Source of the DNA: Gammaproteobacteria bacterium
GTDB taxonomy: Bacteria > Pseudomonadota > Gammaproteobacteria > PS1 > Pseudothioglobaceae
Assembly: GCA_015659815.1 (NCBI GenBank)
Contig: DQME01000025.1
Coordinates: 1 to 37,277 of the forward strand
Direction: 5' to 3'
Length of the DNA: 37,277 nt
The position numbers and the translations under genes are program-made. This document shows positions 8,162 through 18,979 of the stretch, in pieces. The notes under the pieces are model-generated. The model saw only the letters and a program-made list of their open reading frames with translations. It was not told the origin of the DNA and made no database searches. Position 1 is the stretch's first letter. Each line of letters starts with the position of its first letter.

Positions 8162-8179
8162 TATAGTTATGTAACTATA
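8162..8179. promoter_or_regulatory. 18-bp palindrome, putative operator of the decayed ArsR-like gene
   Basis: TATAGTTA-TG-TAACTATA, perfect 8-bp arms, 22 nt upstream of the ArsR-remnant ATG (8139, minus strand). Confidence 0.45.
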
Positions 8180-8234
8180 TCACTAGTTTTATAGAATTAA
8201 TTACTATATAAGTTAATTGTTAGTACTATATTGT

Positions 8235-9971
8235 CTAGTTACACTCTTTAAAAATAAGAGATCTGCAGGTTCTACATTTAACCTCATCAAGTCTGGCATA
8301 TATAGAATTAATAGCCTCGCCCTTAGACTTGAAGAAATTTTCTTTACCGATGTCATCAATAAAGTTGACTTTTTCCATAAAATCATTCACAGTGGAATTA
8401 AAATTGACAAAGTATAGACTGCCTCCTAACTTCTTTAACCGATTCTGCTCAATGAGTAAGGCGTCAACCCCTGTCAAATCAACAAAGTTTACGCCATCAC
8501 AAACTATCAATATGTGGTGAATGATTTGGTTATCTATGATTGTAGATATTTCCTTCTGTATATGGTTAATAGAGCCAAAATATATAGACATATTAATCTT
8601 TATTATTTTGAGTTGTGGACATTGAATTAGTGGCGAAGTTTTAATACTATGCATCTTCCTACTGCCGTCACTTGATTGGTTTGAGAAAGCTAGAGTTTGT
8701 ACTTCTGGAGCTGAAGTCTTAGCAATAAATAACAATAGAGACAGTAGTACCCCTAGATATATCGCAAACTCCAAATCAATTAATAGAGTTGAAGCAAAGG
8801 TAACCAAAAATATAATGCTTTCAGATTTACTGTACTTGAAGGTTTTTTTTATATGCGCAGAGTCGATTAGGTTATATGCCACCAACAATATAATCCCAGC
8901 CATAGATGCTATCGGCAAATAAGCCATAAAAGGAGCAACCAACAGAACAATAATAATCAAGATGAGTGCGGCTAATATTGCTGACAAAGGTGTCTTGGCT
9001 CCAGACTCATAATTCACCCCAGTTCTTGTGAACGAACCAGACGAGGCATAGCTAGAAAAAAAACTACCGACTATATTGGACACGCCCTGACCTATAAATT
9101 CTTGATTAGAGTTAATTTTTTGATTTGACTTGGTAGCAATTGAACGGCCAATTGATGACGCCTCAATAAGGCCAAGAAGAGCTACAGCGAAAGCTCCTGG
9201 TGCAATTTCTGTTAGCGAATGTATAGAAAAATCTGGAAACGATAATGGTGGAATAAAGGCAGTAATATTACCAACCGTGATTATGCTTGATGTAAATGAC
9301 TTTAGGGTCCAACCAACAACCCCGCCTACTAATAATCCAACAAATAGGTTCGGTAATTTAGGTTGATACCTCTTTATTAGTATTGCACTTATTACGGTAC
9401 TCATACCTATAAAAAATAGAAATCCGTTGAACTCGCTAATTCCAAAATACAGCTCTTTCCAGACCTCAATGAAACCAACACCCTTAGTAGTAGATATTCC
9501 TAATATATGTGTAATTTGGCTACTAGCAATTAAAAATGCTGCCCCAGTAGTAAATCCTATAACTACATTGTGAGATACAAAATTTACCAAAACTCCAAAC
9601 TTGGCTAAACCAAAAGCGAGTTGATATATCCCAGCCAGAAATGTCAAAGTCAAGACCATGGCAATATACTCTTCGGTCCCTGGCACCGCATGCTGGCTAA
9701 TTGTTGCAAATACAACAATAGAAATAGCAGTAGTCGGGCCTGACACCAAATGGAATGATGAACCAAAAAGTGCTGCAATGATTGGAACAACCATAGCCGT
9801 ATATAGCCCGTATTCTGGAGGCATCCCAGCTATCGTTGCAAAGGCTATGCCTTGCGGAAAAACCAGCACAGCCCCAGTCAATCCAGCAATAAAATCTGCC
9901 TTTATGGTTTCCCATGTAGTGACTCTGAGCCAGATAATAAATGGAAAAATTTCAACTAACTTAGGCATCAT
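8235..9971 (-). CDS. SulP-family inorganic anion transporter with C-terminal STAS domain
   Basis: 578 aa; DFIAGLTGAVLVFPQGIAFATIAGMPPEYGLYTA, VSGPTTAISIVVF, C-terminal STAS (FVDLTGVDALLIEQNRLKKLGGSLYFVNF). Confidence 0.93.
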   Translation of the reverse strand: MMPKLVEIFPFIIWLRVTTWETIKADFIAGLTGAVLVFPQGIAFATIAGMPPEYGLYTAMVVPIIAALFGSSFHLVSGPTTAISIVVFATISQHAVPGTEEYIAMVLTLTFLAGIYQLAFGLAKFGVLVNFVSHNVVIGFTTGAAFLIASSQITHILGISTTKGVGFIEVWKELYFGISEFNGFLFFIGMSTVISAILIKRYQPKLPNLFVGLLVGGVVGWTLKSFTSSIITVGNITAFIPPLSFPDFSIHSLTEIAPGAFAVALLGLIEASSIGRSIATKSNQKINSNQEFIGQGVSNIVGSFFSSYASSGSFTRTGVNYESGAKTPLSAILAALILIIIVLLVAPFMAYLPIASMAGIILLVAYNLIDSAHIKKTFKYSKSESIIFLVTFASTLLIDLEFAIYLGVLLSLLLFIAKTSAPEVQTLAFSNQSSDGSRKMHSIKTSPLIQCPQLKIIKINMSIYFGSINHIQKEISTIIDNQIIHHILIVCDGVNFVDLTGVDALLIEQNRLKKLGGSLYFVNFNSTVNDFMEKVNFIDDIGKENFFKSKGEAINSIYARLDEVKCRTCRSLIFKECN

Positions 9972-10038
9972 ATCCTTAACTATATTTTTATGAAAAAAAA
10001 ATGAGGATTATACTTTAAATTAGAGTTTTATGATATAG

Positions 10039-10063
10039 AAAGTAGTATAAATTCAACTACTTT
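10039..10063. terminator. Stem-loop downstream of argG (possible terminator)
   Basis: AAAGTAGT-ataaattca-ACTACTTT, 8-bp perfect arms, between the argG stop and the SulP start; no strong T-tract on the minus strand. Confidence 0.35.
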
Positions 10064-10084
10064 TATGATATGAAAAAAGTATTA

Positions 10085-11281
10085 TTACTTAAGTGACTTT
10101 AGTCGCAAACGTAGTGCATTAAGTTTGATAAAGCCAGCCGCATCTTTCTGGTCATAGGCGCCACCGTCATCTTCAAAAGTGGCTATTTTTTCACTAAACA
10201 AGCTGTTGTCAGAGCTACGCCCTACTACAGTAACACTGCCCTTATAAAGCTTCAAGCGAACGACGCCATTGACCACCTCTTGAGTCTGGTCTATTGCTGC
10301 TTGTAACATTTCACGTTCAGGTGCAAACCAAAAACCGTTATAAATCATCTCGGCATACTTGGGCATTAACTCATCCTTCAGATGTGCAGCCTCACGATCG
10401 AGTGTCAATGACTCCATCGCCCGATGAGCTTTAAGCATAACTGTACCTGCCGGGGTTTCATAACAGCCACGAGACTTCATACCTACGAAACGATTTTCAA
10501 CTATATCGTCCCTGCCTATACCGTGTGCTCCGGCACGTTTATTTAAATCCTCCATCACGCTGGCGGGGGACATCGGTTTAGAGTTGATGGCTACAATGTC
10601 ACCCTTTTCAAAAGTTATGTCGACATATTCTGCCTTGTCTGGAGCATCCTCAGGAGACACTGTCCAAAGCCACATGTCATCTTCAGGCTCCTGCCATGGA
10701 TCTTCTAAAATATCGCCCTCATAAGAGATATGCAATAAATTTGCATCCATTGAGTATGGCGATTTTTTTGATTGCTTTTTGTGGTCAATCTCAATTCCAT
10801 GTTTTTGGGCATAGTTCATCAAACTTTCCCTTGAAGATAGGTCCCATTCGCGCCAAGGAGCTATAACCTTGATATCGGCATTAAGTGCATAGGCATTGAG
10901 CTCAAATCGTACTTGGTCATTACCCTTGCCGGTTGCTCCGTGAGATATTGCGTCTGCTCCAACCTCTTCAGCAATCTCTACCAGCCTCTTAGATATCAGT
11001 GGCCTAGCTATAGATGTACCTAACAAGTATTCGCCTTCATAGATAGTGTTTGCGCGAAACATAGGAAAAACAAAATCACGAGCAAACTCTTCTCGCAAAT
11101 CTTCAATATATATCTTCTTAACTCCTGCAGCGACAGCCTTAGCACGTGCAGGCTCAACCTCCTCGCCTTGCCCTATATCTGCTGTAAAAGTTACAACTTC
11201 ACACTTATAGGTGTCCTGCAACCATTTAACAATTATGCTCGTGTCTAAACCGCCGGAATAGGCCAATACAACTTTATTCAT
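10085..11281 (-). CDS. argG: Argininosuccinate synthase (start at [11 protein letters not shown])
   Basis: [59 protein letters not shown] track begins at 11299, but ATG at 11281 fits the family and overlaps the upstream stop by 8 nt. Confidence 0.95.
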   Translation of the reverse strand: MNKVVLAYSGGLDTSIIVKWLQDTYKCEVVTFTADIGQGEEVEPARAKAVAAGVKKIYIEDLREEFARDFVFPMFRANTIYEGEYLLGTSIARPLISKRLVEIAEEVGADAISHGATGKGNDQVRFELNAYALNADIKVIAPWREWDLSSRESLMNYAQKHGIEIDHKKQSKKSPYSMDANLLHISYEGDILEDPWQEPEDDMWLWTVSPEDAPDKAEYVDITFEKGDIVAINSKPMSPASVMEDLNKRAGAHGIGRDDIVENRFVGMKSRGCYETPAGTVMLKAHRAMESLTLDREAAHLKDELMPKYAEMIYNGFWFAPEREMLQAAIDQTQEVVNGVVRLKLYKGSVTVVGRSSDNSLFSEKIATFEDDGGAYDQKDAAGFIKLNALRLRLKSLK

Positions 11282-11678
11282 CTTTACTCTCGAACTCAAA
11301 TGTCCTTGTTAATAAAACTTTAGATTGATGGTTTAACACATCAACAGTCCACACACCTAACCAGGTATGCCATAAATTCTTCGATGACCATACTCTCCAA
11401 CGGTCACCCCTTATATCGAAACTAACTTCAGCCATCACTCGACCTTTGTAGCTCCAGCGGTGAGTGATTCTGTCACCGTTCATACTACGTATATTAGTAA
11501 AGAAGTAGATTTTACCTAAAGAATCTACCTTGCCTGTAATGATATCTATAGGCTCTCTGTTTTGTACATTTTTTGCAAAAACAGCATTAGAAATGTTTTC
11601 ATGTGGCCATTCTGCATGCACAGAACCAAACAGTAATACTGCATAGAGTCCTACAACGTATTTAGTTAATTTACCCAT
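11274..11678 (-). CDS. DUF2914-domain secreted protein
   Basis: 134 aa, signal peptide; [71 protein letters not shown] matches the DUF2914 pattern. Confidence 0.8.
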   Translation of the reverse strand: MGKLTKYVVGLYAVLLFGSVHAEWPHENISNAVFAKNVQNREPIDIITGKVDSLGKIYFFTNIRSMNGDRITHRWSYKGRVMAEVSFDIRGDRWRVWSSKNLWHTWLGVWTVDVLNHQSKVLLTRTFEFESKDE

Positions 11679-12121
11679 TCTATTACATGTAAGTATGTTT
11701 GTTCATTGTTAATGTCTGCATCTGAAAAGGTTCTTCCACGAACAGAGATCCCAGCCAGATGAACAGATTCTTTGTTGCCACTGACCAAAGGGTGCCAATC
11801 ATGCAGACTTTTTTTCTCATACAAAAGCCTATAGGCACATGTACTAGGAAGCCAATTAAATTTATCTCCCCAGTCAGAATCAATCCTCAAACAGTTAGGT
11901 ACATAAGTTTGCCTAGAATTATAGTGCGAGCAGCTACAGGTTTCTTCATCTAGATAGCGACATGCAACATCAGTAAAAAATATTTCACCACTATCCTCAT
12001 CCTCAAACTTATGCAAGCAGCACCTGCCACAACCATCACACAACATCTCCCACTGATCTCTGGACATTTGTTCTAAAGACAGTTCCTCCCAAAAATTATA
12101 ATTTTGTTTTTCTCTTTGCAC
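11666..12121 (-). CDS. ycgN: YcgN/UPF0260 cysteine-cluster protein
   Basis: FWEELSLEQMSRDQWEMLCDGCGRCCLHKFED, CRYLDEETCSCSHYNSRQTYVPNCLRI, WLPSTCAYRLL. Confidence 0.9.
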   Translation of the reverse strand: MQREKQNYNFWEELSLEQMSRDQWEMLCDGCGRCCLHKFEDEDSGEIFFTDVACRYLDEETCSCSHYNSRQTYVPNCLRIDSDWGDKFNWLPSTCAYRLLYEKKSLHDWHPLVSGNKESVHLAGISVRGRTFSDADINNEQTYLHVIEWVN

Positions 12122-14065
12122 TTAATTATTATTCATCATTAATCTTAGCAGCAACTTGCGCCCCTGTTCATCGCCCTGTTGTGCAGAAGATCTGGCCCAG
12201 TATATGGCTTTATTTATGTCGTAATCTACCCCGTTACCTCTTATATACATAATTGCTAGACTATTCTGAGACTTGCTTAAACCTAACACTGCGGCCTCTT
12301 GCATTAACTTAAAGGCCTTCCTGTCATCCTTTTGCACTAACGCCCCAACACTAAAAAGCCTACTAAGGTTATGTAATGCTACAGGACTACCCTGCTTTGC
12401 ACGTAGAACCAACTTTTCTAAATTGGTCATCTCAATTTTGTTTCTACTTAGAGATTCAGCTATCTCTTCTTTGGCTGGTATTGGTGCTGAAGTTTTCCCT
12501 AAAAGTGACAAATGATTACCACCTGTTCCTGGATCCTGGCTTAACTGCTCTAACAATGTTTGCTCAAAATCTGCTGGAAGTATAGATTGAATTGTATTTA
12601 TTGTAACATCGCTATTACTCTTATCCTTACTTTTACTGGCTTCAGTATTTGGGATCTCTTCTTCCTCCCGACTGTTCAATTCTATTAACTCCTGTTGTGC
12701 AGCGGAGTGCTCATTCTCAGCGGCCCTGACAAGATACATTAAAGATAAATCTTCATTCATATTAATGATTTCACCGTTACTATAAATTTTATATAGCCTA
12801 TACTGGGCCTCAGAATTGTCTTGGTCCGCTGAACGTTTATACCAATATATAGCCTTGTCAAGGTCGGGTGCAATTTTTGAGCTATTTCTATAGATGACTC
12901 CACTCAAGAATTGAGCATCCGCGTCCCCATTCGCAGCAGCAATTAGAGCCCAATGAAGTGCATTAAAGTCGTTCTGCTCTATTAGTCGACCTCTTCGATA
13001 GAGATGGGCAAGGTGTGACTGTGCGTCTAGGAATCCATTTTCCGCTAGATCATTATATATTTCAATTGCTTTATCTCCTTCGCTGTTTCTCTCGTAAGAT
13101 TTTGCTAAATAAAATAAAGATTCCTGGTTAGGCTGAGCCCCTTCAGTAGCTACACTTACTACATACAATTCTTCATCTTCCTCACTATCTTTGGTTAACT
13201 CTGATAAGCTATCAAGCGCCAACTGTGCTTTTAAATTACCATAGCTTGCTGCTGATTCATACCAAAAAACAGATCTACCTTCATCCCTATCTCCGCCCTC
13301 TCCAAGTCGGAGCATTTCGGCTAAACTAAATTGTGCCGATGAATAGTTTTGTTCTGCTGATTTTTCATACCAATCACGTGCCTTAACAAGTTCACCATTA
13401 CGTTGATAGTAGTCAGCTAAATAGTATTGAGCTTCTGGGTCTGATTGGCTGACCGCTTTCATATACCAATCCTCTGCTAGCTCTATATTCTTTTCAGTCC
13501 CAATACCTGACTCAGTAAGCTTCGCTAATATTAGTTGTGCTTGTGGGTAGCCTAGATTTGCTGCCTTATCATACCAATAGTATGCCTTGCTATTATCAAC
13601 ATCTCCTCCCTCCCCGTTCCTATACATGACAGCCAAGTTGTACTGTGCAGCTACATAGTTTTGTTCCGCCGCTTTCTCATGCCATGACCTTGCTTTTGTC
13701 AAGTCGGTGATCCCACCCAGACCGTGAAAGTAGCCATTAGCCACTATGAACTGTGCCGAGGGAAACCCCTTCTCAGCAACCCTTTCATACCAATAAAAAG
13801 CCTTCATAGTGTCTACCTCAACGTTTATGCCGTCATGGTACATATTGGCAAGACTATACTGCGCCCTAGGGTCTTCATTTTTTGCTAACTTTTCTAACTT
13901 TAAGAGTAGCTGCTTTGGGGTCAAGGCTGGTGAAAATTTAATCTCTTCTGACTGGCTTAAATTTAGTTTCTGTTTAACGGTTTCATGGCCATCTTTTGAC
14001 TGCAACAGTTGTAGTGCTTGCGCATTAATAGAGAAAATTAATGCAAAATATATTATCTTTTTCAT
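12122..14065 (-). CDS. Exported Sel1-like repeat protein (about 13 repeats)
   Basis: 647 aa with signal peptide and tandem ~36-aa units such as DPRAQYSLANMYHDGINVEVDTMKAFYWYERVAEKG. Confidence 0.9.
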   Translation of the reverse strand: MKKIIYFALIFSINAQALQLLQSKDGHETVKQKLNLSQSEEIKFSPALTPKQLLLKLEKLAKNEDPRAQYSLANMYHDGINVEVDTMKAFYWYERVAEKGFPSAQFIVANGYFHGLGGITDLTKARSWHEKAAEQNYVAAQYNLAVMYRNGEGGDVDNSKAYYWYDKAANLGYPQAQLILAKLTESGIGTEKNIELAEDWYMKAVSQSDPEAQYYLADYYQRNGELVKARDWYEKSAEQNYSSAQFSLAEMLRLGEGGDRDEGRSVFWYESAASYGNLKAQLALDSLSELTKDSEEDEELYVVSVATEGAQPNQESLFYLAKSYERNSEGDKAIEIYNDLAENGFLDAQSHLAHLYRRGRLIEQNDFNALHWALIAAANGDADAQFLSGVIYRNSSKIAPDLDKAIYWYKRSADQDNSEAQYRLYKIYSNGEIINMNEDLSLMYLVRAAENEHSAAQQELIELNSREEEEIPNTEASKSKDKSNSDVTINTIQSILPADFEQTLLEQLSQDPGTGGNHLSLLGKTSAPIPAKEEIAESLSRNKIEMTNLEKLVLRAKQGSPVALHNLSRLFSVGALVQKDDRKAFKLMQEAAVLGLSKSQNSLAIMYIRGNGVDYDINKAIYWARSSAQQGDEQGRKLLLRLMMNNN

Positions 14066-14121
14066 ATTTCAAATTGAGGTTATTCTATATCAGTGTAATC
14101 ATATCTTATTTTAATATCTTG

Positions 14122-15003
14122 TTAGATTATTTGGTGTAATAATCTATCTATTCCGATTGCCACACCAGAGCAACTTGGTATAGGGTTTTCCAGTTTTTTT
14201 AAAAAATCATTGTCAAGTGCGTATATTTTTTTACCTAATATTGATCTTTTTTGGTTCTCCCTATTAAATCTCTCAAGGTATGTGTCTGAATCCTGAATCT
14301 CGTCATAGCCGTTAGCAATCTCTATACCTCTTAGATACATTTCAAATCTGCTTGCAACCTGCCCATCAATCTTTGCTAGTGCCGACTGTTGTTTCGGAAA
14401 GTCGTAGATAAAACAGATCGGTAATTTTTTTAATTCCGGCTCAACCAGATGAATAAACAATAACATCTGTAAGTCCTCAATCCAGTCAAAATCAGTAGTT
14501 AAGTTTGCCCCCCTTGCTATCTCTTTGAGCTCTTCGAAAGTTGTATTCAAGATATCAATATTGCCAAAATCAGTAAATGCATTGGAGTAAGAGATCTTTG
14601 TAACTTCATCATTCAAACCAAGTCTACGAAGTAGACTAACAATATCGTCCATAAGTTCATGAATATCAAAACCCATACGATAATACTCCAGCATTGTGAA
14701 CTCATTAAAGTTACGACTGCCGTACTCATTATCACGAAAGACTTGGCAAATCTGGTAAATATCTCCACTACCGCTTGATATAAGCTTTTTCATTTCTAAT
14801 TCTGGCGAGGTGTGCAAATATTTCACAACCTCAGAGTTGATATCAGTATTGACCTTGCAGGCTATACTGTCAATATATACGTCACTAGTTGGGGCACAAA
14901 GGAGTAAAGGTGTTTGCACTTCAATCAAGCCCTGAGAATCAAAAAAATTTCTAATTTTGCGAACTAATTTATGTCTTTTATTTAGATATGATTTGTCTTC
15001 CAT
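14122..15003 (-). CDS. epmA: EF-P lysine ligase (EpmA/GenX/PoxA)
   Basis: Truncated class II LysRS-like: LNKRHKLVRKIRNFFDSQGLIEVQTPLL, LHTSPELEMKKLI, YQICQVFRDNEYGSRNFNEFTMLEYYR, GVAIGIDRLL. Confidence 0.93.
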   Translation of the reverse strand: MEDKSYLNKRHKLVRKIRNFFDSQGLIEVQTPLLLCAPTSDVYIDSIACKVNTDINSEVVKYLHTSPELEMKKLISSGSGDIYQICQVFRDNEYGSRNFNEFTMLEYYRMGFDIHELMDDIVSLLRRLGLNDEVTKISYSNAFTDFGNIDILNTTFEELKEIARGANLTTDFDWIEDLQMLLFIHLVEPELKKLPICFIYDFPKQQSALAKIDGQVASRFEMYLRGIEIANGYDEIQDSDTYLERFNRENQKRSILGKKIYALDNDFLKKLENPIPSCSGVAIGIDRLLHQII

Positions 15004-15098
15004 GTTTCAGTAAAAAATTAATACAAAGTTTTCAATTTAAGACAATTAAAGCAACATAGTTAAGATCTGTTAAGAGTCGTTTGACTGTTAAATGATGA

Positions 15099-15662
15099 TT
15101 ACGCTCTACCTACATATTCATTTGTACGGGTGTCTACCTTTACTTTTTCGCCGATACCAACAAATAAAGGTACCTGTACAACTACTCCAGTATTTAATGT
15201 CGCAGGCTTTCCACCAGTTCCAGCGGTATCTCCTTTAAGGCCTGGGTCTGTATCTACAACCTCCAGAATGACATGATTTGCTGGTGCAACCGAAATAGGG
15301 TTGCCGTTCCACAGTGTAACTACACAGTTGTCTTGCTCTACGAGATAGTTTACTGTATCTGACATGGCCACAGAGTCGAGAGCGTACTGCTCAAAAGAGT
15401 CAGGATCCATAAAGTGCCAAGCCTCTCCGTCTGAATATAAATACTGCATCTCGAGCTCCATCACATCTGCACCCTCTAAGGACTCGCCAGACTTAAAAGT
15501 CTTCTCTAAAGTTTTGCCAGTAATTAAATCTTTGAACTTAACTCGGTTGAAGGCTTGCCCTTTACCTGGTTTTACTATTTCGTTATTCATAATAGAACAT
15601 GGGTTACCATCAAGAATTAATTTCAAGCCATTTTTAAATTGACTAGTAGAGTAATTTGCCAT
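15099..15662 (-). CDS. efp: Elongation factor P
   Basis: 187 aa; [42 protein letters not shown] with modifiable-Lys PGKGQA loop; C-term [10 protein letters not shown]. Confidence 0.96.
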   Translation of the reverse strand: MANYSTSQFKNGLKLILDGNPCSIMNNEIVKPGKGQAFNRVKFKDLITGKTLEKTFKSGESLEGADVMELEMQYLYSDGEAWHFMDPDSFEQYALDSVAMSDTVNYLVEQDNCVVTLWNGNPISVAPANHVILEVVDTDPGLKGDTAGTGGKPATLNTGVVVQVPLFVGIGEKVKVDTRTNEYVGRA

Positions 15663-15748
15663 TTGAATTTTTTAGTAATTTACAAGTTTTTAAAAGTATT
15701 GTGTGTAAAATTTATTAACCTATTTTACGCAATATATTATAGCTTTTT

Positions 15749-16909
15749 ATGCACATACACGAATACCAAGCCAAAGAAATATTTAGACAATTCAATATAC
15801 AAACTCCCGAGTCTATACTGATAAATAATACCCTTGAATCAGTGCATGCTTGCGAAAAACTTGGCGGCAATTTGTGGGTAGTCAAGGCCCAAGTTCATGC
15901 TGGAGGAAGAGGCAAGGGTGGCGGTGTTATTTTATGTAAAACTAAAGAAGCGGTTGAACTGGCTTGTGATAAATTGTTAGGAACAAACCTAGTTACGCCA
16001 CAAACTGACTCTAAAGGACTGCCGATTGAAAAGCTCTTGATTGAAAGTGGTCAAAACATAGAGCAAGAACTGTACCTTGGACTTTTAGTTGACAGGCAAA
16101 CTCAAAAAATTACCATTCTAGCCTCAACAGAGGGTGGCATGGACATCGAGAAGGTAGCAAGCGAAACCCCAGATAAAATTATTAAGTTTGGTGTTGACCC
16201 TCTAGGAGATTTAGATTCAAATGATTGCGCATATATTGCACGCGAACTAGGAATTTCTGGAAATTTATTAGAGCAATTCACGAATACCCTACTTGGACTA
16301 TACGAAATATTCACCACTAAAGATGTAAGCTTGATCGAGATTAATCCACTAATAATTACTGACGAAGAAAAAATATTAGCCTTAGACGGTAAGATAGATT
16401 TTGATGACAACGCCATATACAGACAGGAAGATATACTCAGTATGCGTGATACCTCTCAGGAGGAAGAAAAAGAGATACTCGCGAGCGAACACCAGCTAAA
16501 CTACATTTCACTTGATGGGACTATCGGTTGTATGGTCAATGGAGCAGGACTCGCTATGGCCACTATGGATTTAATTGAGCACCATGGAGGTTCCCCAGCA
16601 AACTTCTTAGATGTAGGTGGAGGAACTACTGCTGATCGTGTAGCTAAGGCCTTTGAACTTATTCAAACTGAACCCAATGTTAGAGGTGTTTTAGTTAATA
16701 TATTCGGGGGCATAGTTCGATGTGACCTTATTGCAGAAGGAATTATTCAGGCCATTGAAAGGGTTGGCCTTGTTTTACCAATTGTAGTCCGGCTGGAGGG
16801 CACTAACGCTCCAAAAGGGCTAGAGATACTGAATGAGTCAAACTTCAGTATACATACAGAAGCAGACTTAACTAAAGCTGCATTAAAAATTGTGGAGCTG
16901 TCTAAATGA
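15749..16909 (+). CDS. sucC: Succinyl-CoA ligase (ADP-forming) subunit beta
   Basis: [30 protein letters not shown], GNLLxx/[18 protein letters not shown]. Confidence 0.93.
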   Translation: MHIHEYQAKEIFRQFNIQTPESILINNTLESVHACEKLGGNLWVVKAQVHAGGRGKGGGVILCKTKEAVELACDKLLGTNLVTPQTDSKGLPIEKLLIESGQNIEQELYLGLLVDRQTQKITILASTEGGMDIEKVASETPDKIIKFGVDPLGDLDSNDCAYIARELGISGNLLEQFTNTLLGLYEIFTTKDVSLIEINPLIITDEEKILALDGKIDFDDNAIYRQEDILSMRDTSQEEEKEILASEHQLNYISLDGTIGCMVNGAGLAMATMDLIEHHGGSPANFLDVGGGTTADRVAKAFELIQTEPNVRGVLVNIFGGIVRCDLIAEGIIQAIERVGLVLPIVVRLEGTNAPKGLEILNESNFSIHTEADLTKAALKIVELSK

Positions 16910-17772
16910 GCGTTTTAATTGATAAAGATACTAAAGTCATTACTCAAGGCTTTACTGGGAAACAAGGCACATTTCATTCTCAACAATCATTGGCATATGG
17001 AACCCAATTAGTGGGCGGTGTAACACCAGGAAAGGGTGGCCAAACTCACCTTGAATTGCCGGTATTTAATACTGTCAAGGAGGCAATGTCTAATGCAGGT
17101 GCTTCGGCCACTATGATATATGTTCCACCAAGGTTTGCGTATGCATCTGTCATTGAAGCTATTGAAGCTGAGATTCCTGTTATTGCATGTATTACTGAAG
17201 GCATACCTGTTCAAGATATGTTAAAAATAAAAGCAGTGCTTGACCAATCTAACTCAACACTTATCGGGCCTAACTGCCCAGGAGTCATTACTCCAGATGA
17301 GTGCAAGCTTGGAATTATGCCTGGCAATATTCACCGTAAAGGCAGTGTTGGTGTTGTTTCACGTTCAGGTACTTTGACCTACGAGGCGGTACACCAAACA
17401 ACTCTTGCAGGTCTCGGTCAAAGCACATGCATAGGTATTGGGGGTGACCCTATAAACGGGATGAGCTTTATAGATTGCCTAAAATTATTTGAGGCTGATG
17501 ATCAGACCGAGTCCATAATTATGGTTGGAGAGATTGGTGGAAGTGCCGAGGAAGAAGCTGCAGAATACATACAATCTAACGTTAACAAGCCTGTAGTTGC
17601 ATACATAGCAGGACTTACTGCACCCAAGGGGAAAAGAATGGGGCATGCAGGGGCTGTCATTAGTGGCGGGTCAGGTGATGCTTTAAGTAAAGTTAAATCT
17701 TTAGAGAATGCAGGTGTAAGTGTTGCTCCTACTCCTGCTGTTTTAGGTCAAACTTTACTTGAAATTTTATAA
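16906..17772 (+). CDS. sucD: Succinyl-CoA ligase subunit alpha
   Basis: [67 protein letters not shown]. Confidence 0.95.
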   Translation: MSVLIDKDTKVITQGFTGKQGTFHSQQSLAYGTQLVGGVTPGKGGQTHLELPVFNTVKEAMSNAGASATMIYVPPRFAYASVIEAIEAEIPVIACITEGIPVQDMLKIKAVLDQSNSTLIGPNCPGVITPDECKLGIMPGNIHRKGSVGVVSRSGTLTYEAVHQTTLAGLGQSTCIGIGGDPINGMSFIDCLKLFEADDQTESIIMVGEIGGSAEEEAAEYIQSNVNKPVVAYIAGLTAPKGKRMGHAGAVISGGSGDALSKVKSLENAGVSVAPTPAVLGQTLLEIL

Positions 17773-17836
17773 AATTCAATAAACCCTTCACCGATAATAC
17801 TGAACGGTGCCTTTATTAATGCCTTAATAATAATTT

Positions 17837-18979
17837 ATGAAATTAATAAGGAATAGTAGGTTCTCAGTTGCATCACTTTTCAGTATTAATGGGGCTGTCT
17901 TTGGTATTTGGGCTTCTCGCATTCCAGCTATCTCAAGTGGACACGATTTGTCTCCAGCCTCTTTCGGTGTTTTACTTTTTTTAGCGGCAGCTGCTGCTAT
18001 TACTGCATTCTCTGTATTCGGTAGGGCTGCTGACAATTATGGTGCATCAGTAATTACCAAACGTGCCAGTATATTTAATTCTGTAATTCTTGTTATGGTT
18101 GCTTTTGCGCCCTCTGTATGGATTCTTGCAGTGGCTCTAATTTTCTTTGGAATAATTCATGGCGGCATGGACGTGTCAATGAATGCCTGGGCTGCGGAAG
18201 TAGAGCGTAAAAATGAGCGCCCTTTGATGTCATCCTTTCATGCTATGTGGAGTCTTGGTGCTGGAGTTGGTGCTGGTTCAGGTTTTTTGTTGGCCACCTA
18301 CAGTGTCGGTGTTCCAATGCACTTTACAATTAGCTCAATTGTAATACTAGTTTTTACGTTAGTTATAGTTGCTATACCATATCAAACCGTACAGAGTATT
18401 CAACATAAAAATAAACCGATCTATATACTGCCAAAAGGGCCCTTATTAGTTGTTACTATTGTTGCCTTTTGCGCCTCCCTTAGTGAAGGAGCTGTAGCAG
18501 ATTGGAGCGCAATATTTCTTGTAAGTGTTTCCAGCGTTAGTGATGGTAATGCTGCACTGGGATATACAATGTTTTCTTTTTGCATGCTTATTATGAGACT
18601 AGCAGGAGACAAAGTTGTGCTTAAGATTGGGCCTTCAAAGACTGCGCGCTATTCAGGCTTAGTGGCAATGATTGGAGCTCTAATTTTGACTATATTCGAC
18701 ACTTTCATTCCCATCCTAATCGGTTTCGGCTTGATCGGATTGGGTATAGCCGTAATTATCCCTCTAGCCTTCTCTCGAGCAGCAAATGACAAGACCATGT
18801 CTCAAGGATCAGCAATCGCCAGTGTCGCCACTCTTGGGTATGGTGGGATGCTTATTGGCCCATTGCTTATTGGTTTTATTGCCGAAGCCACGTCGATCAA
18901 AACCAGTTTCTTAATCTTTCCAATACTGGCATTCATAATTATCATCCTCTCAAAACACCTGTCAATAAAATCTCAATAG
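17837..18979 (+). CDS. MFS transporter
   Basis: 380 aa, about 12 TM; FSINGAVFGIWASRIPAI and HGGMDVSMNAWAAEVERKNERPLMSSFHAMWSLGAGVGAG resemble the YbjJ-like MFS subgroup. Confidence 0.85.
   Translation: MKLIRNSRFSVASLFSINGAVFGIWASRIPAISSGHDLSPASFGVLLFLAAAAAITAFSVFGRAADNYGASVITKRASIFNSVILVMVAFAPSVWILAVALIFFGIIHGGMDVSMNAWAAEVERKNERPLMSSFHAMWSLGAGVGAGSGFLLATYSVGVPMHFTISSIVILVFTLVIVAIPYQTVQSIQHKNKPIYILPKGPLLVVTIVAFCASLSEGAVADWSAIFLVSVSSVSDGNAALGYTMFSFCMLIMRLAGDKVVLKIGPSKTARYSGLVAMIGALILTIFDTFIPILIGFGLIGLGIAVIIPLAFSRAANDKTMSQGSAIASVATLGYGGMLIGPLLIGFIAEATSIKTSFLIFPILAFIIIILSKHLSIKSQ

Noticed and set aside
17789-17809. CACCG...CGGTG hairpin after sucD
   Set aside because: Only a 5-bp stem with an 11-nt loop and no proper T-tract; too weak to call a terminator.
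18973-18979. Convergent MFS and queA genes overlapping by 7 bp at their stops
   Set aside because: Real, but short convergent overlaps are common in compact genomes and not informative.
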